Positions 1-7,220 are shown, numbered from the stretch's first letter. The stretch is DNA of 17,823 nt from JAKFWF01 sp031429105 (GCA_031429105.1 JANOYV010000152.1:1-17823); one strand, 5' to 3'. Made by a program: numbers and translations. The notes: generated by a model not told the origin, from the sequence alone.

Positions 1-47
1 GTGCGCGGGTCATCAAGGCCTTCAAATGTTTCAATGAAATCGCGCAT
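1..47 (-). CDS. ISAs1-family transposase, N-terminal fragment
   Basis: The minus-strand frame starts with ATG at 47 and is cut by the window edge. It reads MRDFIETFEGLDDPR, which matches the usual start of ISAs1-family (H-repeat-type) transposases: a short helix followed by (L/D)-DPR just before the conserved RHDLLEIL-type segment. A GGAG lies about nine bases upstream of the ATG. The catalytic DDE residues lie outside the window, so activity cannot be judged. The other strand here is read as the beginning of the neighbouring dehydrogenase frame, but those residues match nothing in that family. Confidence 0.6.
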   Translation of the reverse strand, partial: MRDFIETFEGLDDPR

Positions 48-118
48 GGCACCAGCTCCACCAGGATCGAGGGTGCCAGTCCGTAGAATCGATTTGCCGC
101 CCTACGGGCAAGCAGAAT

Positions 119-138
119 TTTCAAATGCGATTCCCCTG
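119..138 (-). repeat. Putative terminal inverted repeat of the insertion sequence
   Basis: CAGGGGAATCGCATTTGAAA on the minus strand, outer end at 138. It abuts the first base of recognisable dehydrogenase sequence. The partner repeat is outside the window, so the inverted-repeat status is inferred. Confidence 0.5.
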
Positions 139-1002
139 GGGCTCCTGGACATTGCCCTTGACTCGAATTTCGTGACCAATAAACTTGTCTATCTGAGTTA
201 CGCGGAGCCCCGTGGTGGCAGTCGCAACGGCACAAGCGTCGCCCGCGGCACGCTAATCTTTGAAGCCAACGAGGCTCGGCTCGATCAGGTTCGGGTTATT
301 TTTCGTCAACAGCCTTCGACGACTGGTGGCCTACATTTCGGTTCTCGCCTCGCATTCGCCGATGATGGAACGCTCTTCGTAACGCTCGGTGAACGCTATC
401 AACGCGACTTTGCTCAGGACACGAGTCGACACTGGGGCAAGGTTGTTCGCATCAATTCCGACGGGAGTATTCCAGTTGATAGCCCCAACTTTGGTGCAAA
501 TGCTGCGCCAGGGCTTTGGAGTATCGGGCATCGCAATCCGCAAGCCGCAGGCATTCATCCGACCTCGCGAAAGCTGTGGATTGTTGAGCATGGGCCGCAA
601 GGCGGTGACGAAATTAATATCCCGATTTCGGGCGGCAATTACGGTTGGCCACTGGTTGGCTACGGGATCGATTACTCCGGCGCCACCATCCACGGGAGCA
701 CGCAACGGGTCGGGCTCGTCCAACCGATTTACTACTGGGCGCCGTCCATCGCACCGTCGGGCATGACATTCTATACCGGCGACAAATTTCCAAGTTGGAA
801 GGGCGATCTTTTCGTCGGCGCACTGGCTGGCCAGCACTTGGCGAGGCTCGTTCTTGACGGGGAGACGATCATCGCGGAAGAGCGTCTACTGGCGAACCTC
901 AATCATCGAGTTCGTGATGTACGGCAGGGGCCCGATGGGTTCCTTTACATTCTGACCGACAGCGCGCGCGGGGAAATACTGCGCTTGACCCCGGCGGAAT
1001 GA
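139..1002 (+). pseudogene. PQQ-dependent sugar dehydrogenase (GSDH/YliI family), 5' part lost to an IS insertion
   Basis: Periplasmic soluble glucose/aldose-sugar dehydrogenases of this family are six-bladed beta-propellers that oxidise sugars using PQQ and calcium. The frame stays open to base 1, but residues 1-46 resemble nothing in the family and are encoded by the antisense strand of an IS end. True homology starts at Gly47 (GLLDIALD). From there the family motifs follow in order: VYLSYAE, GGLHFGSR with the probable catalytic His112, DGTLFVTLGER, GHRNPQ with Arg178, EHGPQGGDEIN, NYGWP, PSGMTFYTG and a C-terminal DGFLYILTD blade. About 287 residues remain of a usual total near 370-380; the signal peptide and first blade are missing. 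The gene converges on the cinA-like gene with a 14-base gap. Product family is sure; loss of function is inferred from the truncation. Confidence 0.75.
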
Positions 1003-1016
1003 AGCGTCGCGCAGGT

Positions 1017-1511
1017 CTAGAGCTCAGCCGCCTGCCGCAACAAGATCAACGCCTCGTGGATGGTCGCAAGACGGACATTTGCGCGACCGATATCGCCAAA
1101 GCGCATCTCGCGATGGATCAGTACTCCGTCGCGGGCTCTCGCTGCGAAATGGACGAGACCAACGGGCTTCTCGGCCGAACCGCCACCGGGACCGGCAACC
1201 CCGGTGACGGCAACTGCTACATCTACCGGCGAGTGCCCAAGCGCGCCCTCCGCCATTGCGCGCGCGACCGCTTCGCTAACGGCTCCGTGTCGTTTGATGA
1301 GGTGCGAATCGATACCCAGCATCTGCGCCTTCGCCGCGTTTGAATACGTGACGAAGCCCCGATCCACAACCGCCGAAGAGCCTGGAACTTCCGTCAGCAG
1401 ACCGGCAATCAATCCGCCCGTACAACTTTCAGCGGTGGCAAGCTTAAGTCCGTTAGCGCTGAAATCCGCAATCAGCGCGGAGGCCTGCGCGATCAAGTCG
1501 CTTGAGAACAT
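1017..1511 (-). CDS. CinA C-terminal domain protein, nicotinamide-nucleotide amidohydrolase (PncC type)
   Basis: Stand-alone CinA/PncC domain of 164 residues, the family's usual size. These enzymes deamidate NMN to nicotinate mononucleotide in pyridine nucleotide salvage. The signature ATAESCTGGLIA carries the likely catalytic Ser29, followed by GFVTYSNAAKAQMLG with the conserved Tyr and Lys, GAVSEAVA, and the AVAVTGVAGPGGG loop typical of the fold. The ATG at 1511 is chosen because GGAGG sits eight bases upstream; an in-frame upstream extension to 1559 would run through a terminator hairpin. The gene lies behind the MarR gene on the same strand, with a strong intrinsic terminator between them, so it probably depends on readthrough or its own promoter. 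No COG1058 molybdopterin-like domain is present. Confidence 0.9.
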   Translation of the reverse strand: MFSSDLIAQASALIADFSANGLKLATAESCTGGLIAGLLTEVPGSSAVVDRGFVTYSNAAKAQMLGIDSHLIKRHGAVSEAVARAMAEGALGHSPVDVAVAVTGVAGPGGGSAEKPVGLVHFAARARDGVLIHREMRFGDIGRANVRLATIHEALILLRQAAEL

Positions 1512-1530
1512 GGTCGAGGCCCCTCCAGAC

Positions 1531-1566
1531 AAAACAAAGGGTGCGGCCCCTTGGACCACACCCTTT
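1531..1566 (-). terminator. Intrinsic terminator behind the MarR gene
   Basis: On the minus strand AAAGGGTG (1566-1559) pairs with CACCCTTT (1543-1536). Two further inner G-C pairs lie beyond one mismatch, and a TTTGTTTTGT tract follows. It stands 33 bases after the regulator stop codon and just before the ribosome binding site of the cinA-like gene. Confidence 0.75.
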
Positions 1567-1598
1567 AAATAAATCAGGTTTGCCTTGAAGCCGCAAAC

Positions 1599-2078
1599 TC
1601 AGGCGACGACGAGCTTCTCTGCATTGACCAGCAAGCCGTCGAGCGTCGAACGACTCTCGGAGCCCATCACGGCATTTGCGCGGCGCTGGGCTTCGACCCA
1701 AACCGGATAGGCTTCCTTGATCACGGCTTGACCTGATGGCGTCAGGTGCAATCCACGACCACGACGGCCCGCTGGCGGGTCCATGATGATCAGGTGCAAC
1801 GCCAATAGCCGCTTCAGGTTGCGCGACAGGGTCGATTTCTCGATGTCGAGCGTATAGCCAATCTCAACCGCCGTAATGCCGTCCTGCTGCGCCAATTGGG
1901 TCAAGAGCGTAAACTGGCTCGCCGTGATTTTGAGCGGCCGCAGCGCGTCGTCGTAGACTCGCGTGATGATTCGCGACAGTTGCCGTACGCGCGTGGCGAG
2001 ACACGTGGTGCGGGTCGCTTCCGCAATTTCACCGATGTTGGCTGATCCGCTGGTCAGCGTGGGCGTCATGACGTTCAT
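1599..2078 (-). CDS. MarR-family transcriptional regulator
   Basis: A 159-residue protein with the MarR winged-helix layout: an N-terminal dimer helix (about 25-45), the LRPLKITASQFTLL segment, a helix-turn-helix around 70-92 (AVEIGYTLDIEKSTLSRNLKRLL), and a basic wing (DPPAGRRGRGLHLTPSG, about 100-116), then a C-terminal dimer helix. The family are dimeric DNA-binding repressors or activators that often respond to small aromatic ligands. The first ATG at 2078 has CGGAG five to six bases upstream; a second ATG three codons in has poorer spacing. The target is unknown; the small secreted protein gene immediately upstream on the same strand is a candidate. An intrinsic terminator follows it. 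Confidence 0.92.
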   Translation of the reverse strand: MNVMTPTLTSGSANIGEIAEATRTTCLATRVRQLSRIITRVYDDALRPLKITASQFTLLTQLAQQDGITAVEIGYTLDIEKSTLSRNLKRLLALHLIIMDPPAGRRGRGLHLTPSGQAVIKEAYPVWVEAQRRANAVMGSESRSTLDGLLVNAEKLVVA

Positions 2079-2145
2079 GTGGGCTCCGAGCGAGGCGTCT
2101 ACAACCGATGGCCTAACGGATGCCGTGATTCTGGAGGCTAGAGCA

Positions 2146-2189
2146 AGGCGATAAGCGCAGGTCGCCTAAACGATGGTGCAAAGCGCACC
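2146..2189 (-). terminator. Two small tandem hairpins behind the small secreted protein gene
   Basis: On the minus strand a GGTGC/GCACC hairpin (2189-2175, five-base loop) is followed by AGGCGA/TCGCCT (2167-2146, ten-base loop), starting about 30 bases after the upstream gene's stop. Neither has a good T tract, so terminator function is only a possibility. Confidence 0.28.
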
Positions 2190-2219
2190 CGAAGCTGATC
2201 CTAGAAACGTCCCTTCCAG

Positions 2220-2585
2220 CTAAGGCTGTCCGCGAAATACGCCGTTTTTGAAGAACACCCGGTAAGGCGTGGTGCCAGATGAGCCGCCATCGAACGAGCG
2301 CCATTTGCCATTCTGGCAGAGCGTGCCACCTTGGACGGGAACGGCCTCGAACTCGATCATGCTTGGGTAGACCGCAGGATTGGATTCCGTACCAACTGCC
2401 ATGAACGTCGTGACGCACTTTTCGCCCGTGATCACAGGGTCATAACCCTTGATCATGATGCCGTTGCCGCCGGTCGAGGGGAACGTGCTTTTGAGCACCG
2501 GCCAATTCTCGTAGACTTCTTGGGCATGTAAGACGGGTGATGCCAGCAATGCCGCAACAGCGGCGCCAAGTGCAAAAAGTCGCAT
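2220..2585 (-). CDS. Small secreted protein of unknown function
   Basis: A 121-residue protein with a clear Sec signal peptide: Arg2, a hydrophobic core (about 4-19) and a probable cut after VLHA-21. The mature part has exactly two cysteines, Cys57 and Cys90, which could form a disulfide in the periplasm. It is rich in Gly, Pro and Val and has no catalytic motif I recognise. The ATG at 2585 is preferred because GGGAGG lies six bases upstream; an in-frame TTG two codons earlier overlaps that spacing. It lies between the EEP-family enzyme and the MarR regulator on the same strand. I do not recognise a named family. Confidence 0.72.
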   Translation of the reverse strand: MRLFALGAAVAALLASPVLHAQEVYENWPVLKSTFPSTGGNGIMIKGYDPVITGEKCVTTFMAVGTESNPAVYPSMIEFEAVPVQGGTLCQNGKWRSFDGGSSGTTPYRVFFKNGVFRGQP

Positions 2586-2705
2586 ATTCAACCTCCCGTT
2601 GGACGCCGCTCATTCCAGCGCTCCTGTTGTGAGGTACGGGGCCAAACGGTTTTGGTTGCAGGCGAACTTGCGAATTCTTTGCGACATTAGAGGCAGAATG
2701 GCTAT

Positions 2706-3818
2706 TCAAACGTCCAGATCGCACCACAAGGCTGCATGGTCGGATGCCGCGTGGTAGCTCGTCGTCATCTCAGGGTAGACGTCCCACAGCGGTTTCTTGT
2801 TCCGGCCCCATACTCCGCGGCGCCACGTGCCGCCCTGCTGCATGCGCGCGTAGAGGGCCGGAGACAGCAAGATATAGTCAATCTTGTCGCGATCCGTGCC
2901 GTTTTGATAGGTTCCTGTGTGACCGTCGTTGATGAAGGACGGGTGCTCGGCGATGTCTTTCAAGTCGCTGGATTTGACCAACGGCGACAAGGCCTCGCTG
3001 TCGGGGGTATCGTTGAGATCGCCGATCACGGCAACATAGGTTGCACCTTCGCTTTTCAAGCGCGCATAGATCCGGCGTACTTCCTCCGCCTGCCGCCACC
3101 GCCGGGCATTCGACGCGTCCTGCGTGCCATACCCCTTGCTCTTGAAGTGGTTGACCAGCACCCAGATGACTGCACCGGACGGCGCCCAAATCGAGAACTC
3201 CGGGCAATCGCGGCTGAAGATGCGTCCACCGCGATCATCGGTGTCGTCCACGTGGCTTCGCATCCAGCCAATCTGGTAACCGTTTTTGGCCATCATGCCG
3301 ACGTCGATGCCGCGATCATCGTTGCCGTCGATCAGCATCACCTGATCGAACGTTGGAGCGCCCACGTTTGGCATCAACACATTGGAGAATTGCATCAACG
3401 CTTTACGGTCTTCGCATTCGATGATGCCGATGACATCGGGCTTCACATCGCGCACCACCTGCGCGGAATTGCGGGTGGCCGCTTCGTTGATCAACTCTGT
3501 CTTGAGTTCGAGCCAACCGACCCAGTCGTTACGCCCTGCAGCCTTGATCTTGGTGCCACCAAGCATGGTGTACGAGACGAATTGCCCGCGCGATTCGCGA
3601 AGGATCACGTACTTGCTGTCGTTTTTCTTGTCGATGCCCAGCGCCTTCAGGACCACCAGCATCCTAGCCTTCATGACATCGGTGTATACGACCTCCTCGA
3701 ACAGGTTGTTCAGTTCGGCGTACATTTCGAGGATCTTTTTGCCCTCGGCCCAGGTGTCGAGGTTTAGCGCTCGGGCGCGCGAAAATAGATTTTCGACGTT
3801 GTAGCTTGCAAGGCGCAT
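2706..3818 (-). CDS. Endonuclease/exonuclease/phosphatase (EEP) family protein with a large N-terminal insertion
   Basis: A 370-residue metal-dependent hydrolase of the DNase I/exonuclease III fold. Core motifs are all present: SYNVENLF at the N terminus (Asn7, Glu9), DVIGIIECED with the metal-binding Glu134, NHFKSKG (223-229), GDLNDTP (266-272), DKIDYILLS (311-319) and the C-terminal SDHAALW with His361. In typical members the metal-binding Glu falls near residue 40; here it is at 134, so about 90 residues are inserted between the first strand and that Glu. No signal peptide is visible, so it is probably cytoplasmic. Substrate (DNA, phospholipid, nucleotide) cannot be told from the sequence. 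No strong ribosome binding site precedes the ATG. Confidence 0.88.
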   Translation of the reverse strand: MRLASYNVENLFSRARALNLDTWAEGKKILEMYAELNNLFEEVVYTDVMKARMLVVLKALGIDKKNDSKYVILRESRGQFVSYTMLGGTKIKAAGRNDWVGWLELKTELINEAATRNSAQVVRDVKPDVIGIIECEDRKALMQFSNVLMPNVGAPTFDQVMLIDGNDDRGIDVGMMAKNGYQIGWMRSHVDDTDDRGGRIFSRDCPEFSIWAPSGAVIWVLVNHFKSKGYGTQDASNARRWRQAEEVRRIYARLKSEGATYVAVIGDLNDTPDSEALSPLVKSSDLKDIAEHPSFINDGHTGTYQNGTDRDKIDYILLSPALYARMQQGGTWRRGVWGRNKKPLWDVYPEMTTSYHAASDHAALWCDLDV

Positions 3819-3926
3819 GATGGCATAAGGGTCCCAGGCCCGCTCGGTTAGAATCGAGCGGTGACCCTAGACGGCGGCCGAGCCGTTGCCTGTCGCGCAC
3901 AGGCAGTCATGCACAGTAAAGATTGC

Positions 3927-4784
3927 TTAGTCTAATGCTTCAAGGCGTTGGCGCGCTTTGCTCTCACCTTGAATGAGTGCGCTTTGATACAATGCCCGCG
4001 CCCGCAACACATCAGCGGTCGCACCTCTGGCGCTCCAGGCCGCCAGCATGTTTGGATCAAAGGTTTCAGCTAGGGCCATGAGATACTGAGGGTTGCCCTC
4101 GACAGCGCCGGACTGCAAGAGGCGACGCGCGGCTTCGATATCGCCCTGGGCAATCAACTCCCGTCCTTCAATCAGTCGATCCGATGCGACCGTAGACGCG
4201 GGCTCGGCTGGTTTGGAGATTGGTTCAATCGTCGGTGTCGGCGGACTCGAGATCGCAGCGGTTGCCGGCGACACAGGCGATAGCTGAATTCCACTAGAGG
4301 TCTGAGTTGGGCGACGGGTGGTTTTAATGCCCACGTCATCTGTCGTCACCGTCAGAGGCACCAGAGCCTGGATCACGCCAGCCGTGACAGTATCAGCTTG
4401 TGGTGGGACCTGCTCCGCAAGACGATTACTCATCACGATCGCAATTGGCACTAGCAGTGCCAAACCGAGGCCAAAGCCGACAAGTGCTGCCCGGCCTTCG
4501 CGACCACGTTGCGTTGGGGCAATGGTTGCTGGCACCAAGGCACCGACGCGGTTGGCCTGAACCAGCATTGGCAAGTCTAGATCTTCATCGCCTGCATCGT
4601 CGAGATACGCCTGATCGTTCGCCGGAACTGCCAGAGCGGTGGCTAGCTGATCTAGGAACACATTGCCGGAAGGAAGCGATCCGTTAATCGGTGAAGGCCG
4701 GTGCGTAAAGCCAGCCGCACGCTCGCGCTGCTGCGCCGCGGCCAGTGTTGCTGCCAATGTTTGGGTCGCATTCGTTTGAGCCAT
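3927..4784 (-). CDS. Single-span membrane protein with a C-terminal Sel1-like/TPR segment, unknown function
   Basis: The protein is 285 residues long. It has an Ala/Gln-rich N-terminal cytoplasmic part, one hydrophobic segment (about 100-118, LVGFGLGLALLVPIAIVM) after basic residues, a Pro/Thr/Ser-rich linker (about 150-195), and a C-terminal helical part (about 200-285) ending in LRARALYQSALIQGESKARQRLEAL, which resembles half of a Sel1-type tetratricopeptide repeat. The order suggests N-in topology with the repeat outside the membrane. The ATG at 4784 has a GGGGG seven bases upstream; an in-frame extension to 4838 would cross the promoter candidate at 4807-4835. Similar proteins occur as hypotheticals in Hyphomicrobiales. 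I cannot assign a function. Confidence 0.7.
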   Translation of the reverse strand: MAQTNATQTLAATLAAAQQRERAAGFTHRPSPINGSLPSGNVFLDQLATALAVPANDQAYLDDAGDEDLDLPMLVQANRVGALVPATIAPTQRGREGRAALVGFGLGLALLVPIAIVMSNRLAEQVPPQADTVTAGVIQALVPLTVTTDDVGIKTTRRPTQTSSGIQLSPVSPATAAISSPPTPTIEPISKPAEPASTVASDRLIEGRELIAQGDIEAARRLLQSGAVEGNPQYLMALAETFDPNMLAAWSARGATADVLRARALYQSALIQGESKARQRLEALD

Positions 4785-4806
4785 GACGCCCCCAGTGATC
4801 ATCCGC

Positions 4807-4835
4807 AATACAGCGGAACTACCCGAAGGGATCAA
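4807..4835 (-). promoter_or_regulatory. Promoter candidate for the Sel1-tail membrane protein
   Basis: On the minus strand TTGATC (4835-4830), a 17-base spacer, then TGTATT (4812-4807). This gives a leader of about 16 bases to the ATG at 4784. Each box matches the sigma-70 consensus at four of six positions. Confidence 0.4.
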
Positions 4836-5041
4836 CACGGCAGAGGCTCTTGATCACGCTGGCCGATAAACGACCATCCCACACATCGATCCAACAATCG
4901 TCGGACCAGATGCCATTGCGGACGCAGATACCAAACCGCCTAGATCCCCTCAGCCCAATAATAACGCAAATAGTGCGCCAACGGCCAACTGTTTCGCTGG
5001 TGCCGCGCCCCGCGCAACCAACGACCATTGTTAGATACACG

Positions 5042-5069
5042 TTGGCATGCGGCAAGATGATGGCATAAT
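5042..5069 (+). promoter_or_regulatory. Promoter candidate for the NnrU-family gene
   Basis: TTGGCA (5042-5047), a 16-base spacer, then CATAAT (5064-5069). Each box matches the sigma-70 consensus at five of six positions. Transcription would start near 5076, about 35 bases before the chosen ATG. Confidence 0.5.
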
Positions 5070-5110
5070 GCAGACACCGTTAAGGCAGGTTGACGAATCC
5101 GGGATTGAAA

Positions 5111-5692
5111 ATGCTGCTGCTTGTTTTGGGACTGCTCCTGTTTTTGGGCGTGCATCTGGTGCCGACCCATCCAGCCCTGCGCAACGACCTTCGAGTTCGA
5201 TTTGGCACGAACTCTTATCGTATTGGGTTCACGGTGTTATCGCTGATCGGCTTCGCGCTCATCGTCTATGGTTATGGCAAAGTCCAGATGCTGCCAGGCA
5301 AAAACCCGCAGCTTTGGGTGCCGCCGCAATGGACCAAGCATCTGGCGTGGCTTTTGATGTTGCCGGCGCTGATCCTACTGGCGGCGTCCAACATTCCGTC
5401 GCGCATTCGCTCGGTCGTCGGCCATCCGATGCTGCTGGGTATCAAGATCTGGGCGGTGGCGCACCTGTTGGCGAATGGCACGTTGGCAGCTGTCGTCCTG
5501 TTTTCGACGTTTCTTGCCTGGGCTGTCTACGACCTGATCTCGGTCAGTAAGCGGGGTGCCATGGGTCCGCTCGGCTCGACGGAAGGCACCGCAGGTGGCG
5601 ATCTGGCTGCGGTGGCAATCGGCACTGCGTTTTGGGCGTTCATGCTTTACTGGGGGCACACCAAGCTGATCGGAGTTGCGTTGATGTCCTGA
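5111..5692 (+). CDS. NnrU-family integral membrane protein
   Basis: A 193-residue protein from the ATG at 5111. It begins directly with a membrane segment (MLLLVLGLLLFLGVHLVP) and shows about five hydrophobic spans in all, at roughly 1-18, 38-55, 78-97, 115-137 and 165-185. The HLVPTHPALRNDL stretch after the first span and the GHPMLLGIKIWAVAHLLANG stretch with its histidines are typical of NnrU, a family first linked to nitric-oxide and nitrite respiration. No denitrification gene lies nearby, so that role is not supported here. The start could also be TTG at 5090 or 5105; the ATG gives the normal family N terminus and has GGGA six bases upstream. It converges on purF with a 25-base gap. Confidence 0.85.
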   Translation: MLLLVLGLLLFLGVHLVPTHPALRNDLRVRFGTNSYRIGFTVLSLIGFALIVYGYGKVQMLPGKNPQLWVPPQWTKHLAWLLMLPALILLAASNIPSRIRSVVGHPMLLGIKIWAVAHLLANGTLAAVVLFSTFLAWAVYDLISVSKRGAMGPLGSTEGTAGGDLAAVAIGTAFWAFMLYWGHTKLIGVALMS

Positions 5693-5717
5693 TGGGCGAC
5701 GCCTAGCATCCGACGAT

Positions 5718-7220
5718 CTAGCGCACCTCGGCCAGCAGCGATAACTGCCGCGACGATGTTCCGCCGTTCTGGTCCGTCAGGTCAGTTGGGTAGTCGCCAG
5801 TGAAGCAATGGTCGGTGAATTGCGGATTCTTGTCGTCGCGGCCATCGAGGCCCATGGCCCTGTACAACCCGTCGACCGACAGGAATGACAGGCTATCTGC
5901 GCCCATGAACGCGCGCATTTCCTCGACTGTCATGTTAGCTGCAAGTAGTTCCTCGCGGCACGGCGTATCGATGCCATAGAAATCGCCGTAGCGGATTTCG
6001 GGGCAGGCGATCCGCATGTGCACCTCGCGCGCTCCGGCATCGCGCATCATGGTGACAATTTTCTTCGAGGTGGTGCCGCGCACGACGCTATCATCGATCA
6101 GCACGATCCGCCGTCCTTTGACCACCGCGAGATTGGCCGAGTGCTTCATCTTGACGCCGAAATCGCGAATCCGTTGGGTCGGCTCGATGAAGGTGCGCCC
6201 AACGTAATGATTGCGGATAATCCCCAACTCAAACGGAATTCCTGATGTATGCGCGAACCCGATTGCGGCTGGTACGCCAGAGTCGGGAACCGGTACAACG
6301 ACATCGGCCTCAACCGGCGCTTCAGCGGCAAGCTGATGCCCCATGTGCTTGCGCACGTCGTATACATAACGCCCGCTGACGAGGCTGTCGGGCCGCGCGA
6401 AGTAGATATATTCGAAAATGCAAGGGCGCGCGGGTCGCTTTGGGAAGGGACGATGGCTTTCGAGACCTTCGGGCGTGATGACCACGACCTCGCCGTTATC
6501 AACTTCCCGGAAGAACGTGGCGCCGACAATGTCCAGCGCGCAGGTCTCTGACGCTAGCACGTAGGAGTCCCCAAATTTGCCGATCACCAGCGGGCGGATG
6601 CCAATTGGGTCACGCACACCGATCAGCATATCGTTGGTGGTGCACACCAGTGCGTAAGCACCCTCCACTTGTCGTAGGGCTTCGATCAGGCGTTCGACCA
6701 CACGGCGTTTGCGCGAGCGCGCCATCAGGTGGAGAATGACCTCGCTGTCGGAGGTCGACTGACAGATGGCGCCGTTCTGAACCAGTTCCCGACGTAGCGT
6801 CAGCGCATTGGTTAGATTGCCATTGTGGGCAACAGCGAAGCCACCGGTGTCGAGATCGGCGAACAACGGTTGTACGTTGCGCAAGATCGTTGCCCCGGTC
6901 GTTGAGTAACGCACGTGGCCGATAGCAGTGTCGCCTCTCAGGCGATCAATCACATCGGGTTTGTTGAAGTTGTCGCCGACCAGGCCCAAGCGGCGCTCGC
7001 TGTGAAAGCGGCTGCCGTCGTAAGTGACGATGCCGGCTGCCTCTTGGCCGCGATGCTGCAGGGCATGCAGTCCGAGTGCGGTGAGCTTGGCGGCATCGGG
7101 ATGGCCGAGAACGCCGAAGATGCCGCACTCTTCGTGTAAGCGATCATCGCCCTGATATTCGTCGCTTGGTTCAACGTCGGCGTTTGAGTTGTTGGCACCG
7201 GCTTCGGAATGCAACGGCAT
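5718..7220 (-). CDS. purF: Amidophosphoribosyltransferase (PurF)
   Basis: First committed step of purine synthesis: PRPP plus glutamine gives 5-phosphoribosylamine. The ATG at 7220 (500 residues) has GGGAG seven bases upstream; a longer in-frame version adds an unlikely basic leader. A 31-residue propeptide precedes the catalytic Cys32 of EECGIFGV, the nucleophile of the class II glutamine amidotransferase domain (about 32-260). HALQHRGQEAAGI, IGHVRYST and NGNLTN follow. The phosphoribosyltransferase domain carries the PRPP loop VVLIDDSVVRGTTSKKIV. In the B. subtilis enzyme four cysteines hold a 4Fe-4S cluster. Here the CIFEYIYF and HCFTG cysteines remain, but the positions before FYGID and three before the HCFTG cysteine are Asp and Thr, so a full cluster is unlikely. 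Confidence 0.97.
   Translation of the reverse strand: MPLHSEAGANNSNADVEPSDEYQGDDRLHEECGIFGVLGHPDAAKLTALGLHALQHRGQEAAGIVTYDGSRFHSERRLGLVGDNFNKPDVIDRLRGDTAIGHVRYSTTGATILRNVQPLFADLDTGGFAVAHNGNLTNALTLRRELVQNGAICQSTSDSEVILHLMARSRKRRVVERLIEALRQVEGAYALVCTTNDMLIGVRDPIGIRPLVIGKFGDSYVLASETCALDIVGATFFREVDNGEVVVITPEGLESHRPFPKRPARPCIFEYIYFARPDSLVSGRYVYDVRKHMGHQLAAEAPVEADVVVPVPDSGVPAAIGFAHTSGIPFELGIIRNHYVGRTFIEPTQRIRDFGVKMKHSANLAVVKGRRIVLIDDSVVRGTTSKKIVTMMRDAGAREVHMRIACPEIRYGDFYGIDTPCREELLAANMTVEEMRAFMGADSLSFLSVDGLYRAMGLDGRDDKNPQFTDHCFTGDYPTDLTDQNGGTSSRQLSLLAEVR

Larger units (their letters stand above)
1..138 (-). mobile_element. End of an ISAs1-family insertion sequence (partial, runs off the left edge)
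   Basis: Read on the minus strand, the segment starts at 138 with CAGGGGAATCGCATTTGAAA, a CAGGG-type terminus of the kind I associate with ISAs1-family elements. It continues about 90 bases to an ATG at 47 that opens a transposase-like frame. On the plus strand, homology to the sugar dehydrogenase starts exactly at 139 (Gly of the GGLLD motif), so the two lines of evidence place the junction at the same base. The target duplication (8-10 bp in this family) would begin at 139, but its second copy lies outside the window. The family assignment rests on only 15 residues plus the terminus, so it is good but not proven. Confidence 0.68.
4785..5110. other. Divergent intergenic region (326 bases)
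   Basis: It lies between the Sel1-tail membrane protein (minus) and the NnrU gene (plus). It holds one promoter candidate for each direction, listed separately. I see no credible coding frame, RNA gene or long repeat in the middle part (about 4840-5040). Confidence 0.5.

Noticed and set aside
1060..1572. A 170-codon plus-strand frame opposite the cinA-like gene
   Set aside because: The minus strand has clear CinA/PncC motifs and a GGAGG site; the plus frame runs through the terminator and has no recognisable features.
2736..3767. A 343-codon open frame on the plus strand opposite the EEP-family gene
   Set aside because: The minus strand carries all EEP catalytic motifs in order. The plus frame has no known domain and no sensible start signal; it is a GC-driven antisense frame.
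5700..5718. Terminator between the NnrU gene and purF
   Set aside because: The 25-base convergent gap has only a three-base GGC/GCC pairing and no T tract.
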